Position numbers and translations under genes: made by a program. 64,000 nucleotides of DNA from SIG622 sp045652245 (GTDB lineage Bacteria > Bacillota > Clostridia > Oscillospirales > CAG-382): the NCBI GenBank assembly GCA_045652245.1, contig JAZRTY010000043.1, forward strand, positions 1 to 64,000. Direction: 5' to 3'. How positions within the stretch are numbered: the first letter of the stretch is position 1; the number at the start of each line of letters is the position of its first letter. Shown piece by piece: positions 6,926-14,916 of the stretch. Below the pieces are notes generated by a model, which was not told the DNA's origin, searched no databases, and saw nothing but the letters and a program-made list of their open reading frames with translations.

Positions 6926-9900
6926 TTAATATTCAAGATATTTTGCCTGTTCTTTATAAAAATCGAGAATACCGTCAGCAAGAGCCTGTGCACTTCTCTC
7001 GTAATTTCCTGGAGAAACTGTCCATTGGAATTCCTCAACATTACAGATAAAGCTCATCTCGCACAGTGTTGACGGGAATCTGTGGTTTCTTGCAACTGCA
7101 AGCATCTGATATGCCGTCGGGCGCTTGAGTCTTGCAAGCTGTGTTGTCACAGAATCAGCAACGGCGTCTGCAAGCATGATACCTGCACAGTCGGAATAAA
7201 GTCCGAGATACCCACGCACAAGTGACGGGTTTACAGACCCTGAAATAGAATTGTGGTGAACGGAAATTGCCATATCCGGTATCATTGAAGCAAGTATATC
7301 AATTCTGTCATAAAGGTCGAGAGTTTCGTCCTTTTCTCGTGTCATAATAACTCTTGCTCCAAGCGCTGCGAGCTTATTGCGAAGCTCAAGAGCAATTGAT
7401 AAGTTAAGGTCTGCCTCGTGAAGCTTTGCTCCGATTGACGCAGGTCCCGGAGCTCCGATATCGTTTCCGCCGTGTCCTGCATCAATAATGATTGTCTTAC
7501 CGGAAAGTGGTGTGTCCCCCTCATGTATGGACTGTGGGTTATTAAGCCTGAAAATTATCATTCCGTCATCATATACTGTATTGAAGCCGTAATAATTTTT
7601 CGCTTCCTTAAGGGTAAACTCGTAAATAACATTTCCGTTCTGGATTTTTATAGCATATGACGAAATGAGAGGATTATTCTTTATTTCACACTCGGGCAGC
7701 ATCTGCGTACCTGTATTATATAATGTAACTGTAAATTTATCCTTTAAGGTTGAAACATTCACGGGTACATTCTCGGTAACACTGAAACGAATATCTGTAT
7801 GATTTTCAACATTGTTGAAAGTATCCTTAACATTCGGCTCTACCACAACACCGAGAAGTCTGTTTTCATAAAGCGCGCTGTCCTTTACAACTCTTACATT
7901 GTTCTCGGAAATATAATATCCACAACGCAGCTTATAAAAGCCGCCTTCATAGCCTACCACATAGTCACGCATACCGATTGAAGCAGGAGTCGGGTCATCA
8001 TAGAAAGAGGAATCCGGCTCGACCTTAAGATAAGAGTAGTCGTTTTTCACCTCTGCATAGATAAGGGCTCCTTTGCCAAGCTCATTTACAAGCGCTGCTC
8101 TTTTTGTAGCCGTTTTATTCCCCTTTTGTGCCGTAAAAGTGAGAGTTCCGAGACTTGCTATGTCTCCTGCCTTTGCATAGGACGCCTGAAGTTTTACACT
8201 TCCCTCATAAAGCTCGGTGTAGTTCTTTGCAGTTGTCGAGCTGTATTTTGTAGGTTTGAGTTCAATTGCAATTCCACCGATTTTTGCAGTAACCATACTT
8301 CCTGCAGGTGCGTTACAGGATACCTTTATTGTATCTCCCAAAGATAACCACACCTCACCCTTCGGATATTCATTGAGTATTTCATAGGTCTTCATTTCGG
8401 TAGCGTTTGCGCTGTTATCGGGAGAAGCAAGCTTTGTTATTGTATAGCTTTTTGTTTCGTCCTTTGACTGTATTAAAAACTCGTTCTTTCCGTTTGAAAG
8501 TGTTTTATAAATCGAGAAATAGCCGTCCTTGGTTCTGGATATCGGCTCGCCGTTAATTACAACAGGATAATTCGGGTCTGATACTCCGAGAAGATAAGTA
8601 CTGTCCTCTGTTGTTGTGTTTTCTATCGGGAAGGTTATTTCAGGCTCTTTCGGAGCATTCTCGGCCTTACTTTCATCCACGTAATCTATCGCAACACTAA
8701 AGGCAGATTTCAGGTCATCAAAAAGTCCTGCAGTATTCTTTGAAATGTCTGCATAACCGTAAAAAGCACTTCCACGGCAGGTAAGCAGAGCTCTTGCAAA
8801 TTCAAGCTGACGTATCATTTCACCTTCGGCGTAATCTGCAGCCTTATATGCTCCGTGTCCGATATATAGGTCAACACCTGTCCCGTCAAGATTTGCATTC
8901 CACCATCTCGCAATTACATCAAAGGGTGCCGCCTTCGTTTCAAAGCTCCAATACACCTGTGGAACAAGATAATCTACATATCCCCCTCTTGCCCAGGCGA
9001 TTGCATCACAGTAAAGCGTGCTGTACGCTTCAAGTCCCGTACTTTCACTTCCTGTTATATATGTATCAGAACCCTTATTCGCCCAGATACCAAATGGAGA
9101 AACTCCGAAACGCAAGTCAGTACTTACCGATTTTACAGCCTCATATGCTGATTTTACAAAAGCATTTACGCTACTGCGTCTGAAGTCTGCAATGCTCTGC
9201 CCGTTTCCGTACTTTTCATAGGCTTCGCCATCCTCGAATTCGGCTTTACCTGACGGATACGGATAGAAATAATCGTCTATATGTATTCCGGAAAGTCCGG
9301 GGTAATTTTCACAAATATACTTTATTTCGGATACGATAAGCTCACGCACCTCGGGAAGACCTGGGTTATAATAGAGCTTTCCGTCGGCAAAGGCAACGGT
9401 ATATTCGGGATGAAGCCTCGCAGGGTTATTCTCGGAAAGCGCTGATCTATCAAGCTGTGGCTTGCTTGCACTTCCGTTTGTAGCTCTGAAGGGGTTTAGC
9501 CACGCGTGTACCGAAATATTGTAATCCTTTGCTTTTGAAAGCAAATATTCAAGGCTGTCAAAGCTGCCGTCAGCTTCCTTCCCCTGTTCTCCCGAAACAT
9601 ACTCGGACTGTGGGAACACTTCTGATTTATACAGAGCATCTCCACAGGGACGAACCTGGAAAAATATTGTATTGAAGCCTATTTCGGAACAAGTTTCAAG
9701 AATCTCGTCAAGCTCTGCCTGAAGCTCTTTTTTTGAAAGCCCTTTATCCGACGGGTAATTAAGATTTCCTATAGAAGCTACCCACACACCACGCATTTCG
9801 TCATTTTCTGAAATGTCGGCAAGCTGCGAAGCCTCTCGGTTGTCGCTTTTATAGTCTGCAAGTACTCCGTTTTCCGAAACGTTCCTCGATATATTAAAAA

Positions 9901-10000
9901 ATACAATTGCAAGGGTTACGGTAAGAACAAACGTTACCATTCCTGCCGCAAGAGGCAGAACGAATTTTCTGAAGTTTATATCGGCAAATACTTTTTTCAT
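6926..10000 (-). CDS. Membrane-anchored GHL10-type glycosidase fused to N-acetylmuramoyl-L-alanine amidase
   Basis: A surface protein of 1,024 residues. One hydrophobic segment (about 13-34) acts as signal anchor. Residues about 65-420 form a glycosyl hydrolase-like (GHL10/DUF187, YngK-type) barrel recognisable by MRGVWVASIGNLNYP, the FFQVRPCGDALY strand and the IDDYFYPYP segment. About 450-830 holds beta-sandwich modules. The C-terminus (from about 840) is a zinc amidase of the Amidase_3 family: IIIDAGHGG, HEADLNLSIAL and SVHHNS give His, Glu and His ligands, and CEMSFICNVEE the catalytic Glu region. It probably trims cell-wall glycan and peptide stems together. A strong RBS (GGAGG) precedes the ATG and nth follows. 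Confidence 0.85.
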   Translation of the reverse strand: MKKVFADINFRKFVLPLAAGMVTFVLTVTLAIVFFNISRNVSENGVLADYKSDNREASQLADISENDEMRGVWVASIGNLNYPSDKGLSKKELQAELDEILETCSEIGFNTIFFQVRPCGDALYKSEVFPQSEYVSGEQGKEADGSFDSLEYLLSKAKDYNISVHAWLNPFRATNGSASKPQLDRSALSENNPARLHPEYTVAFADGKLYYNPGLPEVRELIVSEIKYICENYPGLSGIHIDDYFYPYPSGKAEFEDGEAYEKYGNGQSIADFRRSSVNAFVKSAYEAVKSVSTDLRFGVSPFGIWANKGSDTYITGSESTGLEAYSTLYCDAIAWARGGYVDYLVPQVYWSFETKAAPFDVIARWWNANLDGTGVDLYIGHGAYKAADYAEGEMIRQLEFARALLTCRGSAFYGYADISKNTAGLFDDLKSAFSVAIDYVDESKAENAPKEPEITFPIENTTTEDSTYLLGVSDPNYPVVINGEPISRTKDGYFSIYKTLSNGKNEFLIQSKDETKSYTITKLASPDNSANATEMKTYEILNEYPKGEVWLSLGDTIKVSCNAPAGSMVTAKIGGIAIELKPTKYSSTTAKNYTELYEGSVKLQASYAKAGDIASLGTLTFTAQKGNKTATKRAALVNELGKGALIYAEVKNDYSYLKVEPDSSFYDDPTPASIGMRDYVVGYEGGFYKLRCGYYISENNVRVVKDSALYENRLLGVVVEPNVKDTFNNVENHTDIRFSVTENVPVNVSTLKDKFTVTLYNTGTQMLPECEIKNNPLISSYAIKIQNGNVIYEFTLKEAKNYYGFNTVYDDGMIIFRLNNPQSIHEGDTPLSGKTIIIDAGHGGNDIGAPGPASIGAKLHEADLNLSIALELRNKLAALGARVIMTREKDETLDLYDRIDILASMIPDMAISVHHNSISGSVNPSLVRGYLGLYSDCAGIMLADAVADSVTTQLARLKRPTAYQMLAVARNHRFPSTLCEMSFICNVEEFQWTVSPGNYERSAQALADGILDFYKEQAKYLEY

Positions 10001-10111
10001 AAATCCTCCTTTTTCACATCATTAAAAGCAATACCACTAACATAATTATTGTTATATTGGTCATATTATTCTTAAAGTGATTTTTACAAAAATTAAAACT
10101 TTACCGATTAC

Positions 10112-10140
10112 ATTATACTACAAAATCTTCCTTTTTTCAA
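10112..10140 (-). promoter_or_regulatory. Sigma-A promoter of the glycosidase/amidase-nth unit
   Basis: On the minus strand TTGAAA (10140-10135), 17-nt spacer, TATAAT (10117-10112). The leader to the ATG at 10000 is about 105 nt, AT-rich and shows no obvious riboswitch. Confidence 0.7.
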
Positions 10141-10253
10141 CATTTTCAGAAAAAAGCTTATTTCCAAACTGTTAATTCTGCACAAGTGAATTGTTCAAAA
10201 AGCAATATAATGAATTAAATATTTCCAAAATAACGCAATTTAAAAATCTATAC

Positions 10254-10282
10254 TTGATTTATACAAAAATATGTGCTATAAT
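10254..10282 (+). promoter_or_regulatory. Promoter of the SRP RNA gene
   Basis: TTGATT (10254-10259), 17-nt spacer, TATAAT (10277-10282), which places the start near 10290, a few bases before the outer helix of the SRP RNA. Confidence 0.85.
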
Positions 10283-10289
10283 CAAGAGA

Positions 10290-10596
10290 ATAGAAACGAA
10301 TACGGAATAAGGGCACACTAATCGGGGACCTAGCGGAGCCCTGTACCTGCAATCCGCTATAGCAGGGACTAATTCCCGTTCTGAGGGCTTTACCGTTCTT
10401 GTGTTTGTGTTTTTTCTGTGTTGAGACACAGGTCCTGCGCAATTACACCTCGTGAACCATGTCAGGTGGGGAACCAAGCAGCATTAAGCGATAAGTGTGA
10501 TGTGCCGCAGGAGTGCCTTTGTTGAGCAGAAGTGATACAACCGCATTTTTGGGGAAAGTTCGATTTTCGGGTGTGTGTTCTTATTGCGTACTCGTT
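10290..10596 (+). ncRNA. ffs: Signal recognition particle RNA, long Bacillus type
   Basis: Scaffold of the signal recognition particle. The S-domain apex is unmistakable: GTCCTGCGCAATT, then GAACCATGTCAGGT, then GGAACCAAGCAGCATTAAG and ATGTGCCGCAGG. The Alu-like 5' part matches the Bacillus scRNA pattern (CCTGTACCTGCAATCCGCT, then AGCAGGGACTAATTCCCG). The ends pair: GAATACGGAATAAG (from 10298) against CTTATTGCGTACTC (to 10593), followed by a T-run that acts as terminator. Total length is near 300 nt, so this is the long form with an Alu domain, not the 4.5S form. Exact ends are inferred from promoter and helix. Confidence 0.95.
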
Positions 10597-10626
10597 TTTT
10601 GTAAATGACATTTTTTGAAAACTGCC

Positions 10627-10655
10627 TTGACAAAATGTAATTTTTGTTATATAAT
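10627..10655 (+). promoter_or_regulatory. Promoter of tRNA-Gln
   Basis: Perfect TTGACA (10627-10632), 17-nt spacer, TATAAT (10650-10655). The start lies about 15 nt before the tRNA. Confidence 0.92.
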
Positions 10656-10676
10656 ATTTTGCGTTACGGAAAATAT

Positions 10677-10752
10677 TGGGGTGTCGCCAAGTGGTAAGGC
10701 ACAGGACTTTGACTCCTGCATTTCGCTGGTTCGAGCCCAGCCACCCCAGCCA
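10677..10752 (+). tRNA. tRNA-Gln (anticodon TTG)
   Basis: A 76-nt cloverleaf: acceptor TGGGGTG/CACCCCA, anticodon loop CTTTGAC with TTG reading CAA, T-arm GCTGG-TTCGAGC-CCAGC, discriminator G and an encoded CCA end. Confidence 0.97.
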
Positions 10753-10753
10753 G

Positions 10754-10786
10754 AAAAAGCGACAAGTTTCAACTTGTCGCTTTTTC
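10754..10786 (+). terminator. Terminator of tRNA-Gln
   Basis: The stem GCGACAAGTT/AACTTGTCGC with a tight loop is followed by TTTTTC, immediately after the CCA end. Confidence 0.9.
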
Positions 10787-10930
10787 AATGATGTTTGCCT
10801 GACGGCACATCAGGGCAAACATCGCATCATTGCGAAACAAAGTGAAGCAACATCATATTTGCGAAGCAAATGCATCATATCGCCGCAGGCGATACTTCAT
10901 TCAAATAATCTGCTTTTGTGGTATAATGAG
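10787..10930. repeat. tRNA-linked palindromic repeat, copy 1
   Basis: A non-coding mosaic of small hairpins joined by (A)ATGATG/CATCAT spacers. It starts with AATGATGTTTGCC, contains GGCAAACATCGCATCATT as inverted partner and ends in TGGTATAATGAG, itself a -10-like box. A related copy of similar architecture lies at 30863-31060. Both begin directly at the T-run of a tRNA terminator, which suggests the family inserts or is maintained there. Confidence 0.75.
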
Positions 10931-10995
10931 TTTGCGAAGCAAGCAGTCAATTCATAAAACAGAATACCCGCTGACCCGTTCGGCTCTTCCGGAAT

Positions 10996-11034
10996 AAAAA
11001 AAGCACAGCACTTTTTCAAAGTGCTGTGCTTTTT
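10996..11034. terminator. Bidirectional terminator after mscS
   Basis: The stem AAAGCACAGCAC/GTGCTGTGCTTT is flanked by A- and T-runs and can terminate the mscS transcript on the minus strand, and anything entering from the tRNA-Gln side. Confidence 0.85.
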
Positions 11035-11050
11035 ACGTTATATAAACCGA

Positions 11051-11863
11051 TTAATTTTTGTCAATATGTACATCCAACTGCGGATAAGGAATTTGTATTC
11101 CGTTTTTGTCAAATTCCTTCTTTACCTTTTCAATCAAATCAAAATTAACATCCCAGTAATCAGCCGATTTACACCATACACGAACTGTATATTCAAGAGC
11201 ACTGTCGCCGTGCTTTGAAAGACGCACAAACGGCTCGGGAGTGTTCAATACCTTTTCGTGTCCCTTTACAGCTTCAAGCAGGATAGCCTTAACCTTTTCT
11301 ATGTCATTGTCATATGAGGTTGTGAAGGTAAAGTCTACTCTCCTTGTTTCAAGAACAGAATAATTTTCGATAACTGTATTTGTAAGAGTACCGTTGGGGA
11401 TTGTAATAACCTTGTTATCCGGTGTTGTCAGAACAGTATACATAATTGTAATGTTTGTAACTGTTCCGGAAACGGATGATGTATTGATATAATCGCCTAC
11501 CTTGAAAGGCTTGAATATAAGAATCATAATTCCACCAGCAAGGTTGGAAAGTGCCCCCTGAAGCGCAAGACCGATAGCAAGACCACAGGATGCAAGGGCT
11601 GTAATGAAGGAGGTTGTGGGAATCCCGAGAATCATAGCAATTGTTATAAAGAGGACTATATATAGTGCCACCCCTGCAAAGCTACTGATAAAGGTTCTCA
11701 CACCTGTATCAACCTTGTCAAGCTTATGTGAATTCTTTATCCACTTTTTTATAAATTTAATAAGTCTGCTTCCTACAAGAAGAACAACAATCGCTATCAG
11801 AAGCTTCACACCAAGAGATGCCAGAAGCTCAAAAAGAAAGTTCATGATTTTTTCAATACTCAT
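11051..11863 (-). CDS. mscS: Small-conductance mechanosensitive channel, MscS family
   Basis: Tension-gated channel that releases solutes on hypo-osmotic shock. The 270 residues follow the E. coli MscS plan. Three transmembrane segments are visible (about 10-30, 60-82 and 90-115), with the Gly/Ala-rich pore helix in ASCGLAIGLALQGALSNLAGG. The beta domain follows (FKPFKVGDYI), then the alpha/beta vestibule ending near PYPQLDVHI. A good RBS (AAAGGAGAT) precedes the ATG. It is the last gene of the leftward carbohydrate cluster by position, but the 51-bp gap and unrelated role suggest it may be independently expressed. Confidence 0.93.
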   Translation of the reverse strand: MSIEKIMNFLFELLASLGVKLLIAIVVLLVGSRLIKFIKKWIKNSHKLDKVDTGVRTFISSFAGVALYIVLFITIAMILGIPTTSFITALASCGLAIGLALQGALSNLAGGIMILIFKPFKVGDYINTSSVSGTVTNITIMYTVLTTPDNKVITIPNGTLTNTVIENYSVLETRRVDFTFTTSYDNDIEKVKAILLEAVKGHEKVLNTPEPFVRLSKHGDSALEYTVRVWCKSADYWDVNFDLIEKVKKEFDKNGIQIPYPQLDVHIDKN

Positions 11864-11914
11864 TTTTTATCTCCTTTTACGCCAAAAGTAATTGAACAAC
11901 CTTGTGTTTATATT

Positions 11915-12520
11915 TCAAGCCTGTTCCAAAACGAATTCGCCAAAGAACTCAGGTCTGTGGTAATCCGGATTTTCTGTATTTATCGGATAATATGTAGCAT
12001 AATGCTTATTTTGAGTTTCATCGCCACACTTATACAGGTTACCGTATATTGTCTTCGTATGGCAGCCGAAAATTTCGTCTGTAAACTCAAACGGAATACA
12101 GAATTGTAACACCCATCTTTTTTCGTCAACGCAAGATTTAACATTAAAGTATTCTTTATCCTTGTCCGGATATTCAGCATCATACCGTGATGTTCTGATT
12201 GCTAAATACATTGTACCGAAGGGATTGAACTCAAAATTGAAATATCTTGGGTCATTTTCATTTGGCCGGAAGAAAAATTCCATACAGCTATCCAGGCAAA
12301 CCGCATCATTCTGTTTTCTGTATCTTGCAAGCAAAGGGGTTTCATCTGTTTGCAGCCGTACATAGATTCCGTAATCGTCATACAAGAGCCTTCCGGTAGT
12401 TTTCGGAACAAGTCCGTATCCTTGCCAGTTAACCTTGTCAATATCTGCAATATTTGCACTCTCCCAGGCTTTGTCATCTATACCCTTGATGCCGCTTTCG
12501 ATCTTTTTGATAATGTACAT
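11915..12520 (-). CDS. Carbohydrate-binding family 9-like (DOMON-type) protein
   Basis: A single-domain 201-residue protein without signal peptide, resembling the stand-alone CBM9-like proteins of gut bacteria. Recognisable pieces are the YDDYGIYVRLQTDE strand pair, the DSCMEFFFRP motif and the RYFNFEFNPFGTMYLAIR core typical of that fold. The ligand is unknown. It follows two beta-helix proteins and an SLH esterase on the same strand (70 bp after the first), so it probably belongs to the same glycan programme. The absence of a secretion signal implies intracellular glycan binding or an unrecognised export route. Confidence 0.75.
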   Translation of the reverse strand: MYIIKKIESGIKGIDDKAWESANIADIDKVNWQGYGLVPKTTGRLLYDDYGIYVRLQTDETPLLARYRKQNDAVCLDSCMEFFFRPNENDPRYFNFEFNPFGTMYLAIRTSRYDAEYPDKDKEYFNVKSCVDEKRWVLQFCIPFEFTDEIFGCHTKTIYGNLYKCGDETQNKHYATYYPINTENPDYHRPEFFGEFVLEQA

Positions 12521-12590
12521 TTTAAAAACTCCATTTCGATTTATCCTGATAATGTGTTTGCAAAAATCAGATAAAAATGCTTTTTATGCC

Positions 12591-14897
12591 TTACTTTTTC
12601 GCTTCCTTCATAAGGTCGCAAGCTTTAGCTGACGCAAGATTCGGGAATACTCCCCAGGCTGCAATATCAATATAAAGTCCTTCCTGCAGAGGATTTCCTT
12701 CAAGGTCATAGAAGTTAGAGGACTTACAGCTCCAGCCAAACGGCCAGATTCCGACAGTTTTTGCCTTGTCTGCAAAGAATACATATTTGTCTGCCTTGAC
12801 TATTACTTCCTCCCAGTTTCCGTCTGCCTTATAGGCTTGTGCAAGGTTCGTGAAAATATTAGCTTCGCCAAAAGAGACGCCGTCCTTTTCTATCATTGTC
12901 CTCATACTGAATCTCGGAAGATTTACCATTGATTCGTTTGTACGAGCAAGCATCTTAAAGTATACATAACCGTTTGAAAGGTCAATGTCATCAGGGTCAG
13001 TAATATGCATACCGGGTCCTGCATCTGTGTTATTTACTGTAAAATGGGCATAGGCAACATCGCAGTTTTTATCAAATTCTTCGCTTACACTGAAGCCGTC
13101 GGTGATTTTTTCAAAGAGTTTATTCTTTACAGTTCTTACAAAATACGGGGGAAGTACATCATCTGTTTCGTTCTCACTCTTGCAAATTACAGCACCGTGT
13201 CTTACTGACTCAATATCATTCTTTGGTGCGTTCTTTAAATATTCCTCGTATTTTGCTCTTTCCTCATCAGTTACGGGAACACTCTTTGTGGGGGTATATT
13301 CATATTCCCACTTAGGAATGTGTGGAACATAGTAAACCTGTGCATTATTGTCGCCAAGCTCATTCTTTACATTTTCTGCAGCATTCTCGTCCATACTCTT
13401 TTTCTTGAACAAGGTCTTGTCAAGATGATTTGAGCTTGAATAAAAGTCGTTACCCACACCCTGAATAAAGGTGTTGCCGTCAAATTTCGCTTCACAATCA
13501 GGTACTACTGTAGTACAGGTCTGACCGATTTCCTGAGTTGATCTGTCAAAAACGTTATTATTGATTACGAAATTGTAATACTCGTTTCTTGTAGTAGGAC
13601 CACCACCCGAACGCATATGTCTTTCGAGATATCTGTCAGGTCTCATTGAACCGAAGCCATAACCTGCTCTGCGGCAGAGGTTGTTGTCGTACAATACATT
13701 TGTGCCATGACGAACAAAGGGACCTGTTCCTTCCGGAGCGTTAGGTAAGAAGTATTCAATACTGTAAACACATTCTGTAATTACATTGTCCTTATATCTT
13801 ACATTATCGTGAATAATATCCTGAGCCGTAGAGGAAACCTGATGTGTAACACCTGCGTCATAGCACTGATATACATAGCAGTTATCAATATAGAAGCCGT
13901 CGCAGCTTCCATAAAGCTCAACGCCGTTTCCGAGTCTTGTAGGCTCCTCGCCTCTGCCCCAGCCGTAGTATCTTGTAATAGAGCCACCTATCCAGCCTAT
14001 TTCACAATTTCTGATAAGGACATTTTCGTGGTTGTTAAGCGAAATGCCGTAAAATCCGGAATATTTAAGGCAAAGGTTATCGATTATAACATCCTTTACA
14101 TTGGGATTGACCTTCATACAGTTTACTCGCTCGTTAAACTCGATATTATAGAAAACCTTACCGGGGTTACCCTGGTCACAACGCAGGAAAATAGGGCCTG
14201 TAGATATATCGCTGTGAATTTCATTGATTCTTCCACTCGAAATTACAGAGTCAGCCTTATGGAAAAACTCCATATTTTTAAGGTTTTTATAAGATACAGG
14301 AGTCTTTGTTTCATCACCTTTTTTGTAGAAGTGACCTGTGAAGTTCGGCATATATTTGTTGGAGAAGGATTCACCGTCGTTAAATACGAGAATACCTACA
14401 TCTGACATATCCTCATTTGCATACTTCCACACAAGTGCTCCACTTTCGGTATCTTCATAAACAAGAGTCCACTTCTCGGGGTCTGCACCGTCCTCGGGAG
14501 AGGAATTGATTATCGGCTTTACGCCTTCTCCGTATGCAGAATATGTAACACCGCTTCTGCAGGAAATCGGCTCACGCCACATATCCCCTCTTTTAAGCAG
14601 TATTCCGTCGCCGTACTGTGCAAGCACTGTCGCTTTTCTGAGAGTTCTTATCGGAGTTTTTTCCGAAAGTCCGTCATTATCGTCACTTCCACTTGTTGAT
14701 ACATAGATTTTCTTACCGGTTACCTCTGAATAATCCGACTTTGTAGCACGAATTTCAGCTATTCTTTTTGCTTCAAGCTCATCAAGCTCTGAAATTTTCT
14801 TTTTTGTTGCCTCGTAATTATACTTAGCAGCATCTTCCTTTGTAAAGTCGCTGTCAGCAAGAGGTTTTGCATAGGGGAATTTTTCAAATGGATTCAT
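12591..14897 (-). CDS. Right-handed parallel beta-helix protein with extra C-terminal module
   Basis: A 768-residue pectate-lyase-superfamily-like protein of unknown substrate. After an N-terminal helix (about 1-50), residues 60-560 show the periodic Asn/Ile/Val ladder of a parallel beta-helix (KDVIIDNLCLKYSGFYGI, ENVLIRNCEIGWIGG, CDGFYIDNCYVYQCYDAG). The last 180 residues form a separate module shared with the C-terminus of the SLH esterase two genes upstream (common GNPLQEG, DIAAWG and NL..A motifs). There is no signal peptide. The start at ATG 14897 (MNPFEKF) is fixed by homology to the paralogue, whose start is MNPFEGY, and it lies 19 bp after that gene. Confidence 0.8.
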   Translation of the reverse strand: MNPFEKFPYAKPLADSDFTKEDAAKYNYEATKKKISELDELEAKRIAEIRATKSDYSEVTGKKIYVSTSGSDDNDGLSEKTPIRTLRKATVLAQYGDGILLKRGDMWREPISCRSGVTYSAYGEGVKPIINSSPEDGADPEKWTLVYEDTESGALVWKYANEDMSDVGILVFNDGESFSNKYMPNFTGHFYKKGDETKTPVSYKNLKNMEFFHKADSVISSGRINEIHSDISTGPIFLRCDQGNPGKVFYNIEFNERVNCMKVNPNVKDVIIDNLCLKYSGFYGISLNNHENVLIRNCEIGWIGGSITRYYGWGRGEEPTRLGNGVELYGSCDGFYIDNCYVYQCYDAGVTHQVSSTAQDIIHDNVRYKDNVITECVYSIEYFLPNAPEGTGPFVRHGTNVLYDNNLCRRAGYGFGSMRPDRYLERHMRSGGGPTTRNEYYNFVINNNVFDRSTQEIGQTCTTVVPDCEAKFDGNTFIQGVGNDFYSSSNHLDKTLFKKKSMDENAAENVKNELGDNNAQVYYVPHIPKWEYEYTPTKSVPVTDEERAKYEEYLKNAPKNDIESVRHGAVICKSENETDDVLPPYFVRTVKNKLFEKITDGFSVSEEFDKNCDVAYAHFTVNNTDAGPGMHITDPDDIDLSNGYVYFKMLARTNESMVNLPRFSMRTMIEKDGVSFGEANIFTNLAQAYKADGNWEEVIVKADKYVFFADKAKTVGIWPFGWSCKSSNFYDLEGNPLQEGLYIDIAAWGVFPNLASAKACDLMKEAKK

Positions 14898-14916
14898 TTT
14901 AACACACCAACTTTCA

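Noticed and set aside
10462..10788. 108-codon frame over the SRP RNA and tRNA-Gln
   Set aside because: Overlaps two clear RNA genes in antisense.
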